A stretch of 64,000 nt of DNA from Doris montereyensis (lineage: Eukaryota > Mollusca > Gastropoda > Nudibranchia > Dorididae): positions 228,501-292,500 of the forward strand of contig JAXRKP010000117.1 of the NCBI GenBank assembly GCA_037039925.1, written 5' to 3'. The translations under genes were made by a program, and so were the position numbers. Under the pieces are notes generated by a model. That model ran no database searches. It was not told the origin of the DNA and worked only from the letters and a program-made list of their open reading frames with translations. Numbering within the stretch: position 1 is the first letter of the stretch; each line of letters opens with the position of its first letter. Shown here piece after piece: positions 45,903 through 59,757 of this stretch.

Positions 45903-46137
45903 ATGAAACTCCGACGAGGGAAAGCGCCCCTTCAAACGGGGAACAACAGTTGCAGAGACAGCTTGGGTCTGCCTCCCAACATTGACGGCGCCGCCTACAG
46001 CACCGTAGAGGGAAACAAAGTGGAGCTGAAGAAGAGGATTAATCTGTTCCACTGTGTCAGCATCATCATCGGCATCATCATCGGTGCTGGTATTTTCGTC
46101 TCTCCTGTGGGAATTACGGCGAATGTCCACTCAGTAG
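45903..46137 (+). CDS. SLC7 heteromeric amino-acid transporter light chain, exon 1
   Basis: A 12-helix APC-superfamily transporter of the plasma membrane that exchanges amino acids and pairs with a heavy chain (4F2hc or rBAT type). This exon gives 78 codons plus one base from ATG at 45,903. The cytoplasmic N-terminus runs to about residue 45 ([18 protein letters not shown]), followed by TM1 with the substrate-site motif [10 protein letters not shown], a close match to the family's G-[ST]-GIF-[VI]-[ST]-P. Donor GTAG|GTAAGA, phase 1. The next exon continues in frame. Most similar by eye to LAT/xCT-type SLC7 members; the exact paralogue cannot be fixed from 175 residues. Confidence 0.85.
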
Positions 46138-46376
46138 GTAAGAGAAATCAATATTAGCTATGTTCAGAGACATGTAATGAAATAAAATCAATAGTTTTGC
46201 TAATCATGTTTTTTTCTTTCTTAACCCCCCCCCGCCCCAACTCTTTGTCTCCTCAGTTTCAGATCATGTCATTTCTTTTTGACCATTCCTCTCTGTCTCT
46301 CTCTGTCCCTGTCTCTGTTTCTGTATGTCTGATTATCTATTGCTTAGCTAATTGTTTGTCTCTTTGTCTGTCTGTC

Positions 46377-46588
<212 letters not shown>

Positions 46589-46703
46589 CACCCACTTTTG
46601 TCTTCTCTAAACTCTTTCATTCTCTTGAGTTATCTAGCTTCATATCTATCTATATAAAAATACATTCCTATTATATCTACTTATCTTTCGAGCCATCAAT
46701 ATG

Positions 46704-47144
<441 letters not shown>

Positions 47145-47673
47145 GCCTGGTGACATTTCTTTCTATATATCTAGTAATTACAACAGTCTAACTGCCTATC
47201 TCTTCATTCGTAAGCGCAAAAACTATTGAACAGATTTTCATGATCTTGGGCTCAAAAGAATTATAAAGATGCATCGATACAAAATATTAAGCATTTTGGA
47301 TTCTAGATCTACATTCCAGATTTATTCACAATCTGTATGTCTCGACGAAACAACACGTGAGGAACAGAAGATCTGTTTCTGCTGATGATCGATCTATTGA
47401 TGATGAAAGGATTAAATATACTTGAAGATGGCTATATTTATATCTAGATCTAGATGTTATCACAACCTGTTAAAATTATATGCAGAAAGAGAAAACGATC
47501 TACAAATAGACCTAGTGCTTCATCTTTGCCGCCAGCTCTTCAATGATTAATGGGAAAATTCCATCTACGATTATAATATGTATCTTTTTGATGTATATTT
47601 ATTTTCGCCCTGCCCTCCCATTCGAAGAATATGTTGTATAACTAGTTAGTAAACAGAAATATATCTCTATCAG

Positions 47674-47964
47674 GAATGTCCCTTGTTCTATGGGGGATAA
47701 CGGGCTTGTTCTCCATGATGTGTGCCCTATGCTTCGCTGAGTTGGGGGCGTGTCTACCCGAGTCTGGTGGCGAGTACATCTACATCAAGAGAGCATGGGG
47801 TGATTTCCCAGCATTCATGTGTTTGTGGATGAACTACATCATCATCAACCCGGTCTGTGTCGCTGCTGCCAGTCTCGTATTTTCTACCTACTTGCTGAGA
47901 CCCTGGTTTCCTGACTGTGACCCGCCTCCCGAGGCAGAACGCTTGCTGGCAGCGCTCATTATAG
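47674..47964 (+). CDS. SLC7 heteromeric amino-acid transporter light chain, exon 2
   Basis: It follows the acceptor CTCTATCAG and encodes residues 79-175. TM2 (MSLVLWGITGLFSMMC) is followed by the family signature CFAELGACLPESGGEYIYI, then TM3 (FMCLWMNYIIINPVCVAAAS, LVFSTYLL) and an outer loop RPWFPDCDPPPEAE. The Cys at about residue 160 aligns with the LAT1 cysteine (C164) that forms the disulfide to the heavy chain, which supports heavy-chain pairing. Donor ATAG|GTAAGT leaves one base. No later exon was found in the window, so the remaining eight or nine helices are encoded beyond 64,000. Confidence 0.9.
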
Positions 47965-49919
47965 GTAAGTTCACCTTATTTGAATAAATGCCAGTACAGG
48001 GGGAATCAACTCACAAAACGTACCAATAAAACAGAAACTGCAACGAAATGAACTAACTTTTCTACTATTGAAATTATTTTCATAAATTAAAAAATAACAT
48101 TAAAAAAGGGGATGGGGGGGGGGGGGGGGGAGGAAAAAATAGATATGATAAATTTTGGACCTATGATTGAATTTTTTTGCGCGATACTTACAACCCAACA
48201 TGGAGAGGAGTTGTGATGAAGGGTTGGTGACAACTTCTACAGATTTATTTTCCAAAAAGTGTTCTTTCAAAATGTGTTCCGATTTGCATCTCTACCTGAG
48301 GCCACTGTCACTGTTAATTTTGAACCGTTTATTTCAAGTCTGCAATCATATTTCACGCCAGACAAGGTGTTGTAACCATATGTCCTTGATTGAAGGATTT
48401 ACGTCATCATTTTCTATCTACGGCAATCTCAAAAGATATCTCGCATTGGTCAAACCGACACAGGACTACGGCCACATAGGCTACCTCCGTTGGTTAACGT
48501 ATGCGTTCGAACCTATGGACGAAATATGTGAAATACGGCTTTAAACTTACACATGGAAATGAAAACAGGGAACGTTTTTGGGTGCATTTACCGCTCTGCA
48601 TGCGTATTTACATGCGTTCAACGTGCATATGGGAACTTAAAAACCCAAAACTTGCAGGACTCAGAGGTCAGTTTAATTGAAATCTGAGAAGCGTCCTCGA
48701 TCTGAGAAGATCCCGGACTAACAATCAGCCCCCCCCCATCTGTCCCCTCCCTTCCAAACCATCACATCCTGGGCCAACGTCAATGTTGATTAATATTGTT
48801 GCTTTTTGGATCGGATCTAAGTGCTCTGAGTTTACAACATAGAAAACGAAAAGTATTTTGACGAAGTCATTAACTGGAGGTTTGGGTTTGTTTTGTTGTG
48901 TTGTTTCCTTCACCTGTACGGCTCATTTAGTTACACGTTTTTATTGTCCTCGGGTTTAATCAATGATCGATCGAAGCCCAAAGTAAGTGATTATTTCATA
49001 ATGATATAGTCCTCTGGAACAAATCAGTATATAAAAAACAAAAAAGCAAACCATGTAGGCATACCATATCGTTAAGCAATGTGTGTTATCACTTGGCAAG
49101 TGGTCCGATAACATTCCGAGATAACATAACTCCATTCGAACAGTTATTGCCAACAAAACATCTGCCCAACAACATTCGAACCTGTGCAATTGAAGTGACA
49201 TCAATCATTTGGAGATGAATAAGTAAAATAATGTATAGTTCCATCGATTTTAATGTTGTCTTTATTTTAAATGCTGCATTTACTTAGAAATTAGGATCCA
49301 TTACAAACATAACCAGAAGTTTGGACATTGCTATATATGACCAATGACAGCTTTTTGAATACAAACGCTTGCTCATCATATTCGTAATCATAATCATAAT
49401 AACAGTAAATAATCATACTATAATGTGTAGTGAAAGTAAAGTCGATTGTGTAATTGTGGTATGTGTTTTAAATCAGGTCACCCTCAATTATGTAACCTAT
49501 TGGAACATGTAGATAACAAACACAAGGGAAATTGTTTTATTTGCAGAACTATTTTGTTTCGATGATTACGCCTGAACACACCAATTAAAGAAAACGTTCC
49601 GCCATGTCTGTCAACCTTGTGGGAAAATGTGACCAAAAAAATAGGAATGGACGAATGTGTGTTTGTCTTCTTTTGTATTCAATTGACAATACGCTATTAT
49701 AGTCATTGATTAAACTAGTAATACTAATGATGATAACAACGTAACATTAACAGCAATGAGATCAATAACAACTATGATAAACCCACCATATTTTAAAACC
49801 AGTTTGCATGGTGGTAAAGGCAGTCACTGTCACTCTGGTGTCGCCTCTGCTGTTGGTCACACTTTCTCTCCTCCTTCTATTTCTTTCTTTTATGGATTTT
49901 ATTTAACGCTGCCTTTACT

Positions 49920-50675
49920 GTTTCTTATTTAATTGGAGACTATATTGAAATGGTTCAATCTCGGAAATCCATAATTTGTTCATGCTATGTGAAGTATAGG
50001 GAAGCGGAAAAAACCCCGAAACAACTGTGCAGAACGCCGTTCTGAATGGATTGTCTCCTTTGAAACTTAAAAACCCCCAAAGATTTGGGTTTGTGCATAT
50101 AGTATTATTATACTTAATAACCTTGCATCATATGAAATAGGAAAGCTACTAAGGAAACATGCCATACAAGCAATGTCAAGGTCTACGCATTGTGACCCAA
50201 AAAAAAGCAAACTCACTGTTTCTATGCAAAGACACTTCACCGGGATGGTAGAGACATTGCCGTCCCAGATGAAGGCAAACGGTCGCCTTACTGAAGCATA
50301 CTTACCTGGCACGGGAAATACCTGATCAAAGCGGGGGTTTTCCCAGGGCGAGGCCTCTCCATTGCACATCGGTGGGGCTGACCCCTGCGATCATCTCAAA
50401 TGTGGGTGACTCGAGTGCGTAATTTTTCCGTAAGGGGACTGCGTTCGCGCTATCCCCTGTATCATCTAAATGAATATGATTGGTGTCTTGTTTGTTTTGG
50501 GCGTGTCCTGAACATGTTTTTTGTTGTTGTTATTACTAATTCATATAGACCATTGTACTTGTCATTTCTCAGTTTGCAGAAAAATACATTTGATTTTTCG
50601 TTATCATATGGTTGTCCTGGGAACGCCGCCATCTTGGATTTTCTCTTATGTTGTAAATAAAATACTACCTTTCTT
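49920..50675 (+). repeat. Tandem duplication unit 1 containing a U1 gene
   Basis: Starts with TTCTTATTTAATTGGAGACT, then GAAATGGTTCAATC and GGAAATCCATAATTTGTTCA. It ends with the family 1 motif CGCCGCCATCTTGGATTTTC. The same start motif reappears at 50,676, so this is one unit of a direct tandem duplication. Confidence 0.75.
50298..50459 (+). ncRNA. U1: U1 spliceosomal RNA, variant copy 1
   Basis: The RNA starts with ATACTTACCTGGCA, the 5'-splice-site-pairing end of U1. Further landmarks are TTTTCCCAGGGCGAGGC, TCCATTGCAC, GCTGACCCCTGCGAT, CAAATGTGGG, and the 3' stem GGGACTGCGTTCGCGCTATC ending CCCCTG. Length is 162 nt, as expected (about 164). Differences from the usual U1: stem-loop I reads CTGATCAAAGCGG where GATCACGAAGG is expected for U1-70K binding, and the Sm region is AATTTTTCC. 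An 80-bp upstream block starting TGCAAAGACACTTCACCGGG is shared with copy 2 and may hold the snRNA promoter. Functional status uncertain. Confidence 0.85.
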
Positions 50676-51790
50676 ATTTCTTATTTAGTTGAAGATTTTA
50701 TTGAAATGGTTCAATCTTGGAAATCCATAATTTGTTCAGGTCATGTGAGGTATGGAGAAACGAAAAAGTGTTTTAAAATTCCCTGAAATACTCTCCTATT
50801 CTGATGTGTTTGTGGGCAATAGCCAGTTGCCAAATTTATGACAATTCTAATGAAATGCTCCTGACGGTTGTTGTTTGTTTTGGTTTTGTTTGCACCATGA
50901 CACTGCGTTATGTATTTCAGAGTGTGGTGTTGCTAGTGTAACAATAGTATCGAATCAGGAGAAGAAGGCAGTCTTCACTCGATGTTTTCAATCCTGAAAA
51001 CAATAGGCCTATCAAACGTTTTGATTTTGTGTAAGTGAGCGTCTATTTCATGCGTATTGAATGGCTTCATTAAGAAATGTGCTCTTAAGGCATACCATGC
51101 CAACTACAGAGAAATCAAAGCTCACGTCAGATTAGCAAGAGATGGAAATAACTCTGAATGGATTGGCTCCCTTGGATTTTCAAAATAGAATGACATTGTA
51201 TGAATGTGTAAAATGAGTAGATTTTCTACTCACATACCGAAAGAAGGTCAACAAATAATCTAAGGTAAATCTACTATATATATAATGTACGATTATGAAT
51301 AACTCCGTCATAAAATAAAGCTAGCAAATTGTCTCTATGCAAAGACACTTCACCGGGATGGTAGAGATATTGCCTTCCCAGGTGAAGGCAAACGGTCGCC
51401 CTATTGAAGCATACTTACCTGGCACGGGAAATACCCTGATCAAAACGGGGTTTCCCAGGGCGAGGCCTCTCCATTGCACCTCGGTGGGGCTGACACCTGC
51501 GATCACCTCAAATGTGGGTGACTCGAGTGCGTAATTTTTCCGTAAGGGGGACTGCGTTCGCGCTATCCCCTGTATCATCTAAATGAATATGAATGGTGTC
51601 TTTTTATAAACTGTTTTAGGCGTGGGTAGCGTGTCCTGAACATGTTATTGTTTAAAATTATTTGATATAGATAACGTTAACCACTACCATTGTACTCGGC
51701 ATGTCTGAATTAACTGAAATTTGTATTGTTACTTTTTATCCTATGGTTGCCACGGGAACGCCGCCATCTTAGATTTTCATTGCGATTATG
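50676..51790 (+). repeat. Tandem duplication unit 2 containing a U1 gene
   Basis: Begins TTCTTATTTAGTTGAAGATT, followed by the same GAAATGGTTCAATC block at 50,703. It contains the second U1 copy and ends with CGCCGCCATCTTAGATTTTC. It is about 350 bases longer than unit 1, mostly between the start motif and the U1 gene. Confidence 0.7.
51411..51572 (+). ncRNA. U1: U1 spliceosomal RNA, variant copy 2
   Basis: Same landmarks as copy 1, starting ATACTTACCTGGCACGGG and ending GCGTTCGCGCTATCCCCTG. Loop I reads CTGATCAAAACGG, so it also departs from the U1-70K consensus. It has TCGGTGGGGCTGACACCTGC where copy 1 has CCCCTGC, and the same AATTTTTCC Sm region. The upstream 80-bp block and about 30 bases downstream (ATCATCTAAATGAATATGA) are shared with copy 1. 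Confidence 0.85.
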
Positions 51791-52400
51791 CCTACAGCTT
51801 CAATTCAAATAGTCTTGTTTAGTTTTAAAGACACTTGGCTGTAACTTCACACACACACACACGCACACACACACGCACACGCACACACACACGCACACAC
51901 ACATACACACACACACACACATTATTCGGTTCAATATCTAGACACACCCAACAACTTTTCTGGATAAATGAAACAGTTTTGATTTCATGAATTTTTTGAA
52001 AATGCATGTAGCAACCTTTCAATTTGTTGCAAATTTAATCACCCAAAAATATTTTTGCAAAAGTTTTATAAGACATCGAAAATCGGTACTGCGCGAAAGT
52101 GTGTTTAGCGTCATAGATGTTACGTACCAACATTGGGGGCAATCAGACAATAAAAAAGAAAAGTAGATTTCAAATCAATGTCAAAAAGTAACATTAGAGA
52201 AAGTCGCATTGAAAACAATTTTGTTCCGTTATTTGAATGTTTTTTTTCGCATATAAACCTAGAAAAGAATAGTATAAAACTTCGAAGCGGCATACAATCT
52301 TGAGTCGCTCTCAAATACTTCTTGTCGACTCTATTTCAACTGCTCGGGTCCTCCCTTAAACTCATGTCGGATGTCATTTTTCTTATGACAGATGCGTGGA
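51625..52400 (+). repeat. Interspersed repeat, family 1, copy B
   Basis: Aligned with 3306-3850 (see copy A). It also holds an (AC)n insert (51,849-51,920) where copy A has none. Its last part (TCGACTCTATTTCAACTGCT, CTCATGTCGG) matches 22,125-22,175 inside the FBXW7-intron element, which links the two. Confidence 0.7.
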
Positions 52401-54233
52401 ATTTATCCAGTAATTTCTTCTCTTAGTTTTTCCCTCTGAGTTAATCATTACTCCTAAGTAATTGTAGCTTTGAACTTGTTCTAAATTCACCCTGCCCAAT
52501 TTAAGATTTTGTGTTTTAGCATCCCTAGTAACTAGCATTGTTTTGGGGTTTTTTTGTATTTACTCTCATTCCTATTTTATTAAATTCATAATTCATCATG
52601 TTGATATTCGATTGGAGGTCCCTTTCTGATTTTCCAAACAGAACTAAATCATCGGTAAATGAAAGCATTACTACATTTACTAGTTTGAGCTTCCACATAC
52701 CTACATTCATTTTCTTCATTTTTGAGGATGCCTTTAAGACTGAATCCATAAAATGTGATAAACAAAAGAGGACTTAAGACACAACCTTGTCTTACTCCTA
52801 TATCTATATCAAGTTCTTCAGATACATTTTCAACTACTCTCACTGCACATGTTGGTTTATTATAAAAACTTTTATTGGCTTCTATTAAATTTTGCTCTAC
52901 GTTGTGTTCTTTTAAGGCGTGCCATAGTTCGTCCCTCCTCACAGTGTCAAATGCCCTTTCTAAGTCAATAAAACACAGGTACAAGTCAATGTTTCTCTCA
53001 AGGAATTTTTCCATTATTTGTCTAATTGTAAATATGTGATCTTGTACACCTCTTCCTGGTTTAAATTCACTCTGATACTCTTCAATCTGATCCTCTACTC
53101 TTTTCCTTAGTCTCATTTCCAGAATCCTGGCATACACTTTTCCTGGTACGCTAAGTAGTGATATCTCTATAGTTTGATCATTCCATAGTTGATCATTTCT
53201 TGTGTATTGGTACTACCGTTCCCTTCTTCCAGTCGTCTGGCACCTGTTTTGATTTTCATGCTTGTTGACATATCACATGCAATAGTTTGTCTGCCTCTCT
53301 CCCTTGGTTTTTAATCATTTCTGGATAAACTTGATCTGCTCCTGGGCTTTTCCTAATTTCACTTTTCTTATAGCTGTTTGGAGTTCTTCCATTGAGATGT
53401 ATATATCTTCAGCCATCTCCTCTGGATTACTTGTTACTCTTACTAATTGATCTTTACTCCTTGTTTCATATGTTCTGGAGGGATTATGTAATTGCTGAAA
53501 GTACTTTTTCCACGTTTCCGTGATTTCGCTGTCTCCTTTCATTATTTCTCCTCTGACGTTCTTAATTTGTCGTATTGGGCATGCTTTGGTCTTTCTCATG
53601 CTCTTCATTGCTCCCCAGAACAGCTTTTGATTTCCTTGCTAGCTTTTTTAAAATCTTTGTCCAAAGTCTTCCTGTTGCTCCTGTTTTACTTTCTTAACTT
53701 CCTCTTTGGCGATAGTTCTTTTACTCACATAATCTATCCTATCCTCTAGTCTCTTTGTTTGCAAGTATTTCTTCCAGGCATCCTTCTTTTCTTTGATTTT
53801 GGTCTTGACATTCTCATTCCACCATGCTGTTCTTTTCCTATCTCCTTTAATTTGTTTCCTACCACAAACCTCTTCAGTACACCTGAGGAGTGTTTCTTTA
53901 TACATTTGCCACTTTTCTTCTATTGTGCTATCATTTATATCCATCTGCCTTTCACTGATAAATCTTTTTATCCTAGATTGGCATACCTGTTTTACTATTG
54001 GTTTATTTAGTTCTTCTATTTTGAGTTTAGTAGCTTTCTTCTCTTTCCTTTTCTGCTTGTTTTCATCAGTTAATAATCTCATTTTGGCTATCTCTAGGTG
54101 ATGATCACTAAATATTTCAGCTCTTCTGTTTACCTTTGAATCCATTGTACTGTAAAAAAGGGAGCTGCTAACTATTATGTGCGAAATATGACAATAAGTG
54201 ACAACTCCACTAATAAAGACAGAACAAACACGT

Positions 54234-54260
54234 GACGTTTCGGGTATAACCCTTCGTCAG
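54234..54260 (-). ncRNA. Hammerhead-ribozyme-like core, left arm
   Basis: Exact reverse complement of the right-arm core: GACGTTTCGGGTATAACCCT followed by TCGTCAG on the + strand. Transcription in either direction through the element would therefore yield one such motif. Confidence 0.55.
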
Positions 54261-54449
54261 ACAACAAACGTGAAATATTTAGAATCTAGATCTAAGTAAT
54301 ACCTCCGGCATCACACAATGTGATGTCAGAAGAAAAACATAAAGGAGAAAGAAAGAAAGAAAAAGACAGTGATGTTAAGAAAGGTAGCAGAGGGGGTAAA
54401 TATGAAAATAAGTAAGTAATAAAAGGTGAGAAGGAGATAGAGAGAATGA

Positions 54450-54900
<451 letters not shown>

Positions 54901-55332
54901 GGAGAGAGAGAAGAAAGAAAACAGGCAGGGAAGAAAGAAAGGGAGAGAGAGACGTGTGAGTATGGGAAACAAGAACGAAAAAATAGGATAAATGTAAGAC
55001 TAGATCTATATCTCACTGGGTCTAGAAAGAAGAAATGATAGGATAAATGTAAGACTAGATCTATATCTCACTGGGTCTAGAAAGAAGAAATGACAGAGAA
55101 TGAATGAAAGGAAGTATCAATCAAGACAAAAATTTACACTGAAGGTGCGAAATGTATATAAATTACAAATTTATCGATGCAATAAGGGAATTTCAAAAAA
55201 TGCCAGTTAGGACTAGCTGATGCCATGCAATTTTGATAACTTTTTCTCCTTTATGTTTTTCTTCTGACATCACATTGTGTGATGCCGGAGGTATTACTTA
55301 GATCTAGATTCTAAATATTTCTCGTTTGTTGT

Positions 55333-55359
55333 CTGACGAAGGGTTATACCCGAAACGTC
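55333..55359 (+). ncRNA. Hammerhead-ribozyme-like core, right arm
   Basis: CTGACGA at 55,333-55,339, a short stem-loop (GGG-TTATA-CCC), then GAAACGTC ending at 55,359. These are the conserved CUGANGA and GAAAC boxes in the right order and spacing. One unpaired A sits next to the first box. Self-cleavage is not shown by sequence alone. Confidence 0.55.
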
Positions 55360-56428
55360 ACGTGTTTGTTCTGTCTTTATTAGTGGAGTTGTCACTTATT
55401 GTCATATTTCGCCTTTGACTTCACTCCACTGTGGCTCCTTCGTATTAACTATTAGTGATCTATCATTGACTTTTCACATCTGCCTTCATTTATTCTTGTA
55501 TATTTGTGGATATCTTTATGAGGAAAAAAGGTGTTAGCTATTTTCATGTTATTCTTTAGGCAAAAATCTATTAGTCTCTTTCCATTTGGAGAAGTTGTTG
55601 CCTCTCCTTCTTTATCTATTACTCCTTCTGATGTTTCTACTTCGTTGCCTACTCTTTACTCTCCTAAAACCATTAGTTCCTGTTTGGGTTTGAAATTCTC
55701 TGCAGCTATTTGTAAATTGTTTTTCTTCTTTGGGGGTATCTTCGTTTGGTCCATTAGCTATTTAATTTAATTTCTCTTCCTTTTGTTTTAATATTTACCT
55801 CTAATAGCCGTGGGCTTATAAATTTCCAACTTCCTAGTAGATTTTCCTGCCTTTTATGCATTAGGAGGGCTACTCCTGTTCTAGCTCTATCTTTGACATC
55901 TACTACTGAGAAGGTTAAAGTATGATTTGGTCCTACATTTTCTATTCCTTGTAATTTTTTCTTTGTTTCTATAATAGCCAAAATGTCTACTTTGAATTTT
56001 TTCATTGCTTCAGCTAATTCTAAGTCTTTTCCATTTATTGCCCCAACATTCCATGTTCCAAAAATCACAGTCCGTATTCTTTTCCAGAATCTTCTTTGAA
56101 AGTTCAAGTTGGGTATATCATTATAAGTATTTCTGTGAATCAGTTTGGTTTTGGATAAGCACGGGATTGTCCCACTGTACCCTAGGTAGATGGTGGGGCT
56201 GCAACCTTGAGGCCCCTTACCAGGTCTTGTTAATTTCTGTCAGGGCTAACTCTCTTAGCTTTTGGTTGCTCAAAACCAGCCCGCAAGGCAGCAAGTTGTT
56301 ATTTTCTGTCATGGTTAACTCCCTTAGCCTTTGGTCAACAAAATGGATTGATGCTTCTGTAACTGATATATTCTTGGTATATTACAGTGTTAATAAGAAT
56401 AACAAGAAACTAAATTGTTGACTATGTT

Positions 56429-56508
56429 CCTGGGGGAACATAGACCTGGGGGAACATAGACCTGGGGGAACATAGACCTGGGGGAACATAGACCTGGGGG
56501 AACATCGG
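56429..56508. repeat. 16-bp tandem repeat, 5 copies
   Basis: Five head-to-tail units of CCTGGGGGAACATAGA, the last altered at its end. The array sits exactly between the 5' end of the minus-strand LINE and the truncated 5' end of the plus-strand LINE. Confidence 0.9.
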
Positions 56509-56514
56509 GTACCT

Positions 56515-58700
56515 CCCGAACACAAGCACATCATGAACGCCTTTAAAGACTTTTATGAACAACTGTTCACTGACGGGGAAACAGACAGTGAAGCGCAAGA
56601 AGAAATTCCGAAACACTGCAAATGTCTCAGTGAGGAAAAAAACCAACTCATAGACACACCAATAACAATACATGACATCCAACAGAGTGTCCAACAACTC
56701 CAAAACAATAAATCGCCTGGCCCTGATGGCCTAACAGCAGAATTTTACAAATGTTTCATACCAGACCTAGCCCCTCTCTTCTTGATGATGATTAATGAAA
56801 GCTATGAGAGTCAAGAACTACCCGACTCTCTAAACAAATCAGTCATTATAGTCATACCCAAAGACTTAAAGGACAAAACAAACTTAAAGAAAATATAGAC
56901 CCATTTCACTGTTGAACACTGACTACAAAATACTTGCAAAAACCCTTGTAAAAAAAGTTCAGTCTGTTTTGCCAGACGTTATACATCGCGATCAGCAATG
57001 TGGCGTCAAGGGCAGAGACATAAGAAACCACACCCACCTCATACGAGACATAATACAGTACACCCACGACACAAACACAGAGGGTGCCATCCTGTCGCTG
57101 GACCCAGAAAAGGCCTTTGACAGGGTGTCGCACTCTTTTCTAAACAAAACACTAGAAAAGAACAACTTAGGCTCACACTTTACAACATGGGTTAAAATCT
57201 TATACAAAAAACCGCAAAGCCAAGTTCTGATAAATCACACGCTTTCTGACACATTTACTTTAACGCGGTCTGTTAGGCAGGGGTACCCCTTTCACCTCTG
57301 TTATAAGCTCTCGCTTTGGAGCCGTTGTTGGAGAGAATAAGGGAAAACCCGCTCATTAAGAACTTTAACATTCCAAAATTTGTTGCTTTTGCAGACGATA
57401 CAGAATTTTTCATTCACGACAAAAATCAATTGATTATATCCTAAAGGAATTTGAGTTAATGGGAAAGGCGAGCGGTGCCAAGATTAACATCCAAAATCTT
57501 ACATTATGGGAATTGGCAGGTGGAAAAACAAACAAAACATACAGCCACAAATAAAGCACACTCAAACTATCAAAATTTACGGCATTCATTATAACAATAA
57601 TCCAACACAACCCCATCGTCAGACATGGGTGGATCTGATCAAAAGACTGTTACACTGCTAGAACAGTACAAATACAAAACAGCCACCATGTTTGGACGTG
57701 CGGTCATAGTCAACGCGAACCTTGTCCCACGCATACTTTTACCAGACCAGTGTGAGGGAACCACCTTTACACACAGTAAAGACCATCACCAGACACGTTC
57801 GAGAATTTATCCTCAAATCCACGTTCAAAAAAAATTAAACGTATCACATTGATACAACCCAACCTGAAAGGAGGAATTAAAAAGTCCATGACATAAAAAC
57901 CAAAATCAAAACACAGAGAATAAAATACATACAGTCCTTAGTGAGTGACTCCAGACAACACCCGTTGGGTACATATTATTTTGGAGTAAGCTTACAGAAA
58001 TATTTAACCTTTCAAAACTCCAACCCACATTTTACTGACATACTTTCAAGTTTCTATAAGTCCTGCAAAGAGGCAATGCAACTCTCGTCGATGCAAGAAT
58101 CTTGCAGCTTAACTCAAAACAAATCTACCAACACCTTATTCGACTACAAGGCACTAATTATAGTGATATCCAATGGGACCGTCGCTATAGCATCATGGAT
58201 CACACAGAAACATTCCAAAATATTCATAGGCCTGAAGTGGGGCCTCGCACGAGAGAAGTTTCTTACAGACTCATGTACAACATAACACCAACTTCAGAAG
58301 GCGTGGCAAAAAAAAGGGTAGAATTAAACAATGCCACACTTGCAACAAGAACACACAAGAAACAGAAACACACATTTTCTTTACATGCCCAACAATACAG
58401 GCAACAAAGTGTATGCTTAGGGACGTGGTAGAAAAACGAACACACTGCTCCGTTGACGTAGATAAGGCAATAGCACTACACACACCGCCAAACAAGGCAA
58501 AAGACGATCACTACAGGCTCTCCAACTCATAGGACAATACAAACTACTCATGTGGAACACACGCAACAACACCACCTATGGAAAACATACTCACAGCCCC
58601 AGGACTTCTTGAAATGTTCATGCGCAAAACATTGGACATTTTCCCTGACTCTTACAACAACTGCACGCCTCCAACACACAAACATAAGCCCACAGGCTCA
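56515..58700 (+). pseudogene. 5'-truncated L1/Tx1-type LINE
   Basis: The plus strand begins within the region between EN and RT (FKDFYEQLFTDGE). RT motifs follow: NNKSPGPDGLTAEFYK, then after an extra A near 56,894 YRPISLLNTDYKILAK, CGVKGRDIRNHTHLIRDII, LSLDPEKAFDRVSHSFL (motif A), SVRQGYP (motif B, frameshifted directly after), and FVAFADDTEFF (motif C, about 57,380-57,410). The remaining 1.3 kb has C-terminal domain fragments (QGTNYSDIQWDRRYSIMDH) in shifting frames, ending before 58,700. At least three frame changes and a TAA in place of Tyr near 57,303 show it is inactive. Confidence 0.8.
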
Positions 58701-58927
58701 TTGTGTCTTATCCTGCTTTGTTTATTGTTTTTTTATACACATTTTCACTTCTACAAAATATACCAAACTTTTCCTTATGTACGTGTATTTAAATTTGGAT
58801 GATTGGAAATTGTCCTGTAGGTAACATCGGAGAGAGGTTTTACTACTATTTTGTTTCATGATTATTGTTTACTGCTTTATTACTCATTTATGACAATGTA
58901 TAACAAACGCAAATCAGAGAGAGGGAG

Positions 58928-59075
<148 letters not shown>

Positions 59076-59420
59076 GAGAGAAAAGGAGAGAACAGAACGA
59101 CGGAGACACCGACGAAGTACCCAACTGTCTTCTTATCAATATCATCTCTGCATTGTACAAAAGATGTCAAATTGAAATCGTTTCCATGCTCTGTGTATTT
59201 CGGAAGTTAAGAGCGCCAATGCCATTTTCACAGCATAGATTTCTAAATTGAGCTAGTAACCGTGAAATTGAAATACATGTTCTTACCTTGTAACTCGAAC
59301 CTAAGGTTAGATCAAGGAAAACGTGTAGTCTCGGACACTGGGGAACGAACTGTCAGTGAACATGACTGCTAGTCATGATTGATTCCTGCGAAAGACCTTG
59401 CTAATAAAACTCCTTTTGTA

Positions 59421-59620
59421 GGAAGCGTAGTTAGCTCGGTTGGTAGTACGCTTTCTTTTTTTTCATGGCGAGGCGATGGGTGCCGACGCAGAGGTCGCGG
59501 GTTTGATCCCCATGGTGTCCAGGATTTTCTGTCTATTGTTTGTATTTGTCTTGCCTATGTTTCTATGGGGCTTTCGTATTATTGTATGGCATTGCCTTTA
59601 CTTCCGACATGCACCTTTTT
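59421..59620 (+). mobile_element. tRNA-derived SINE, full 5' end
   Basis: A box GTTAGCTCGGTTGGTAGTAC near 59,429 and B box GGTCGCGGGTTTGATCCCC near 59,493, then a body with CTATGGGGCTTTCGTATTAT. The same body occurs reversed at 29,270-29,455. The T-rich end near 59,610 continues directly into a trinucleotide repeat array. Confidence 0.75.
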
Positions 59621-59627
59621 TAATTTT

Positions 59628-59719
59628 TTTTACTACCACCACTACCACCACCACTGCTACTACTACTACTGCTACTACTACTACTACTGCTGCCACTACT
59701 ACTACTACCACTACTACTG

Positions 59720-59757
<38 letters not shown>

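Noticed and set aside
48167..48544. 125-codon open frame after SLC7 exon 2, considered as a further exon
   Set aside because: The translation has no membrane helices or SLC7 motifs and no suitable phase-1 acceptor.
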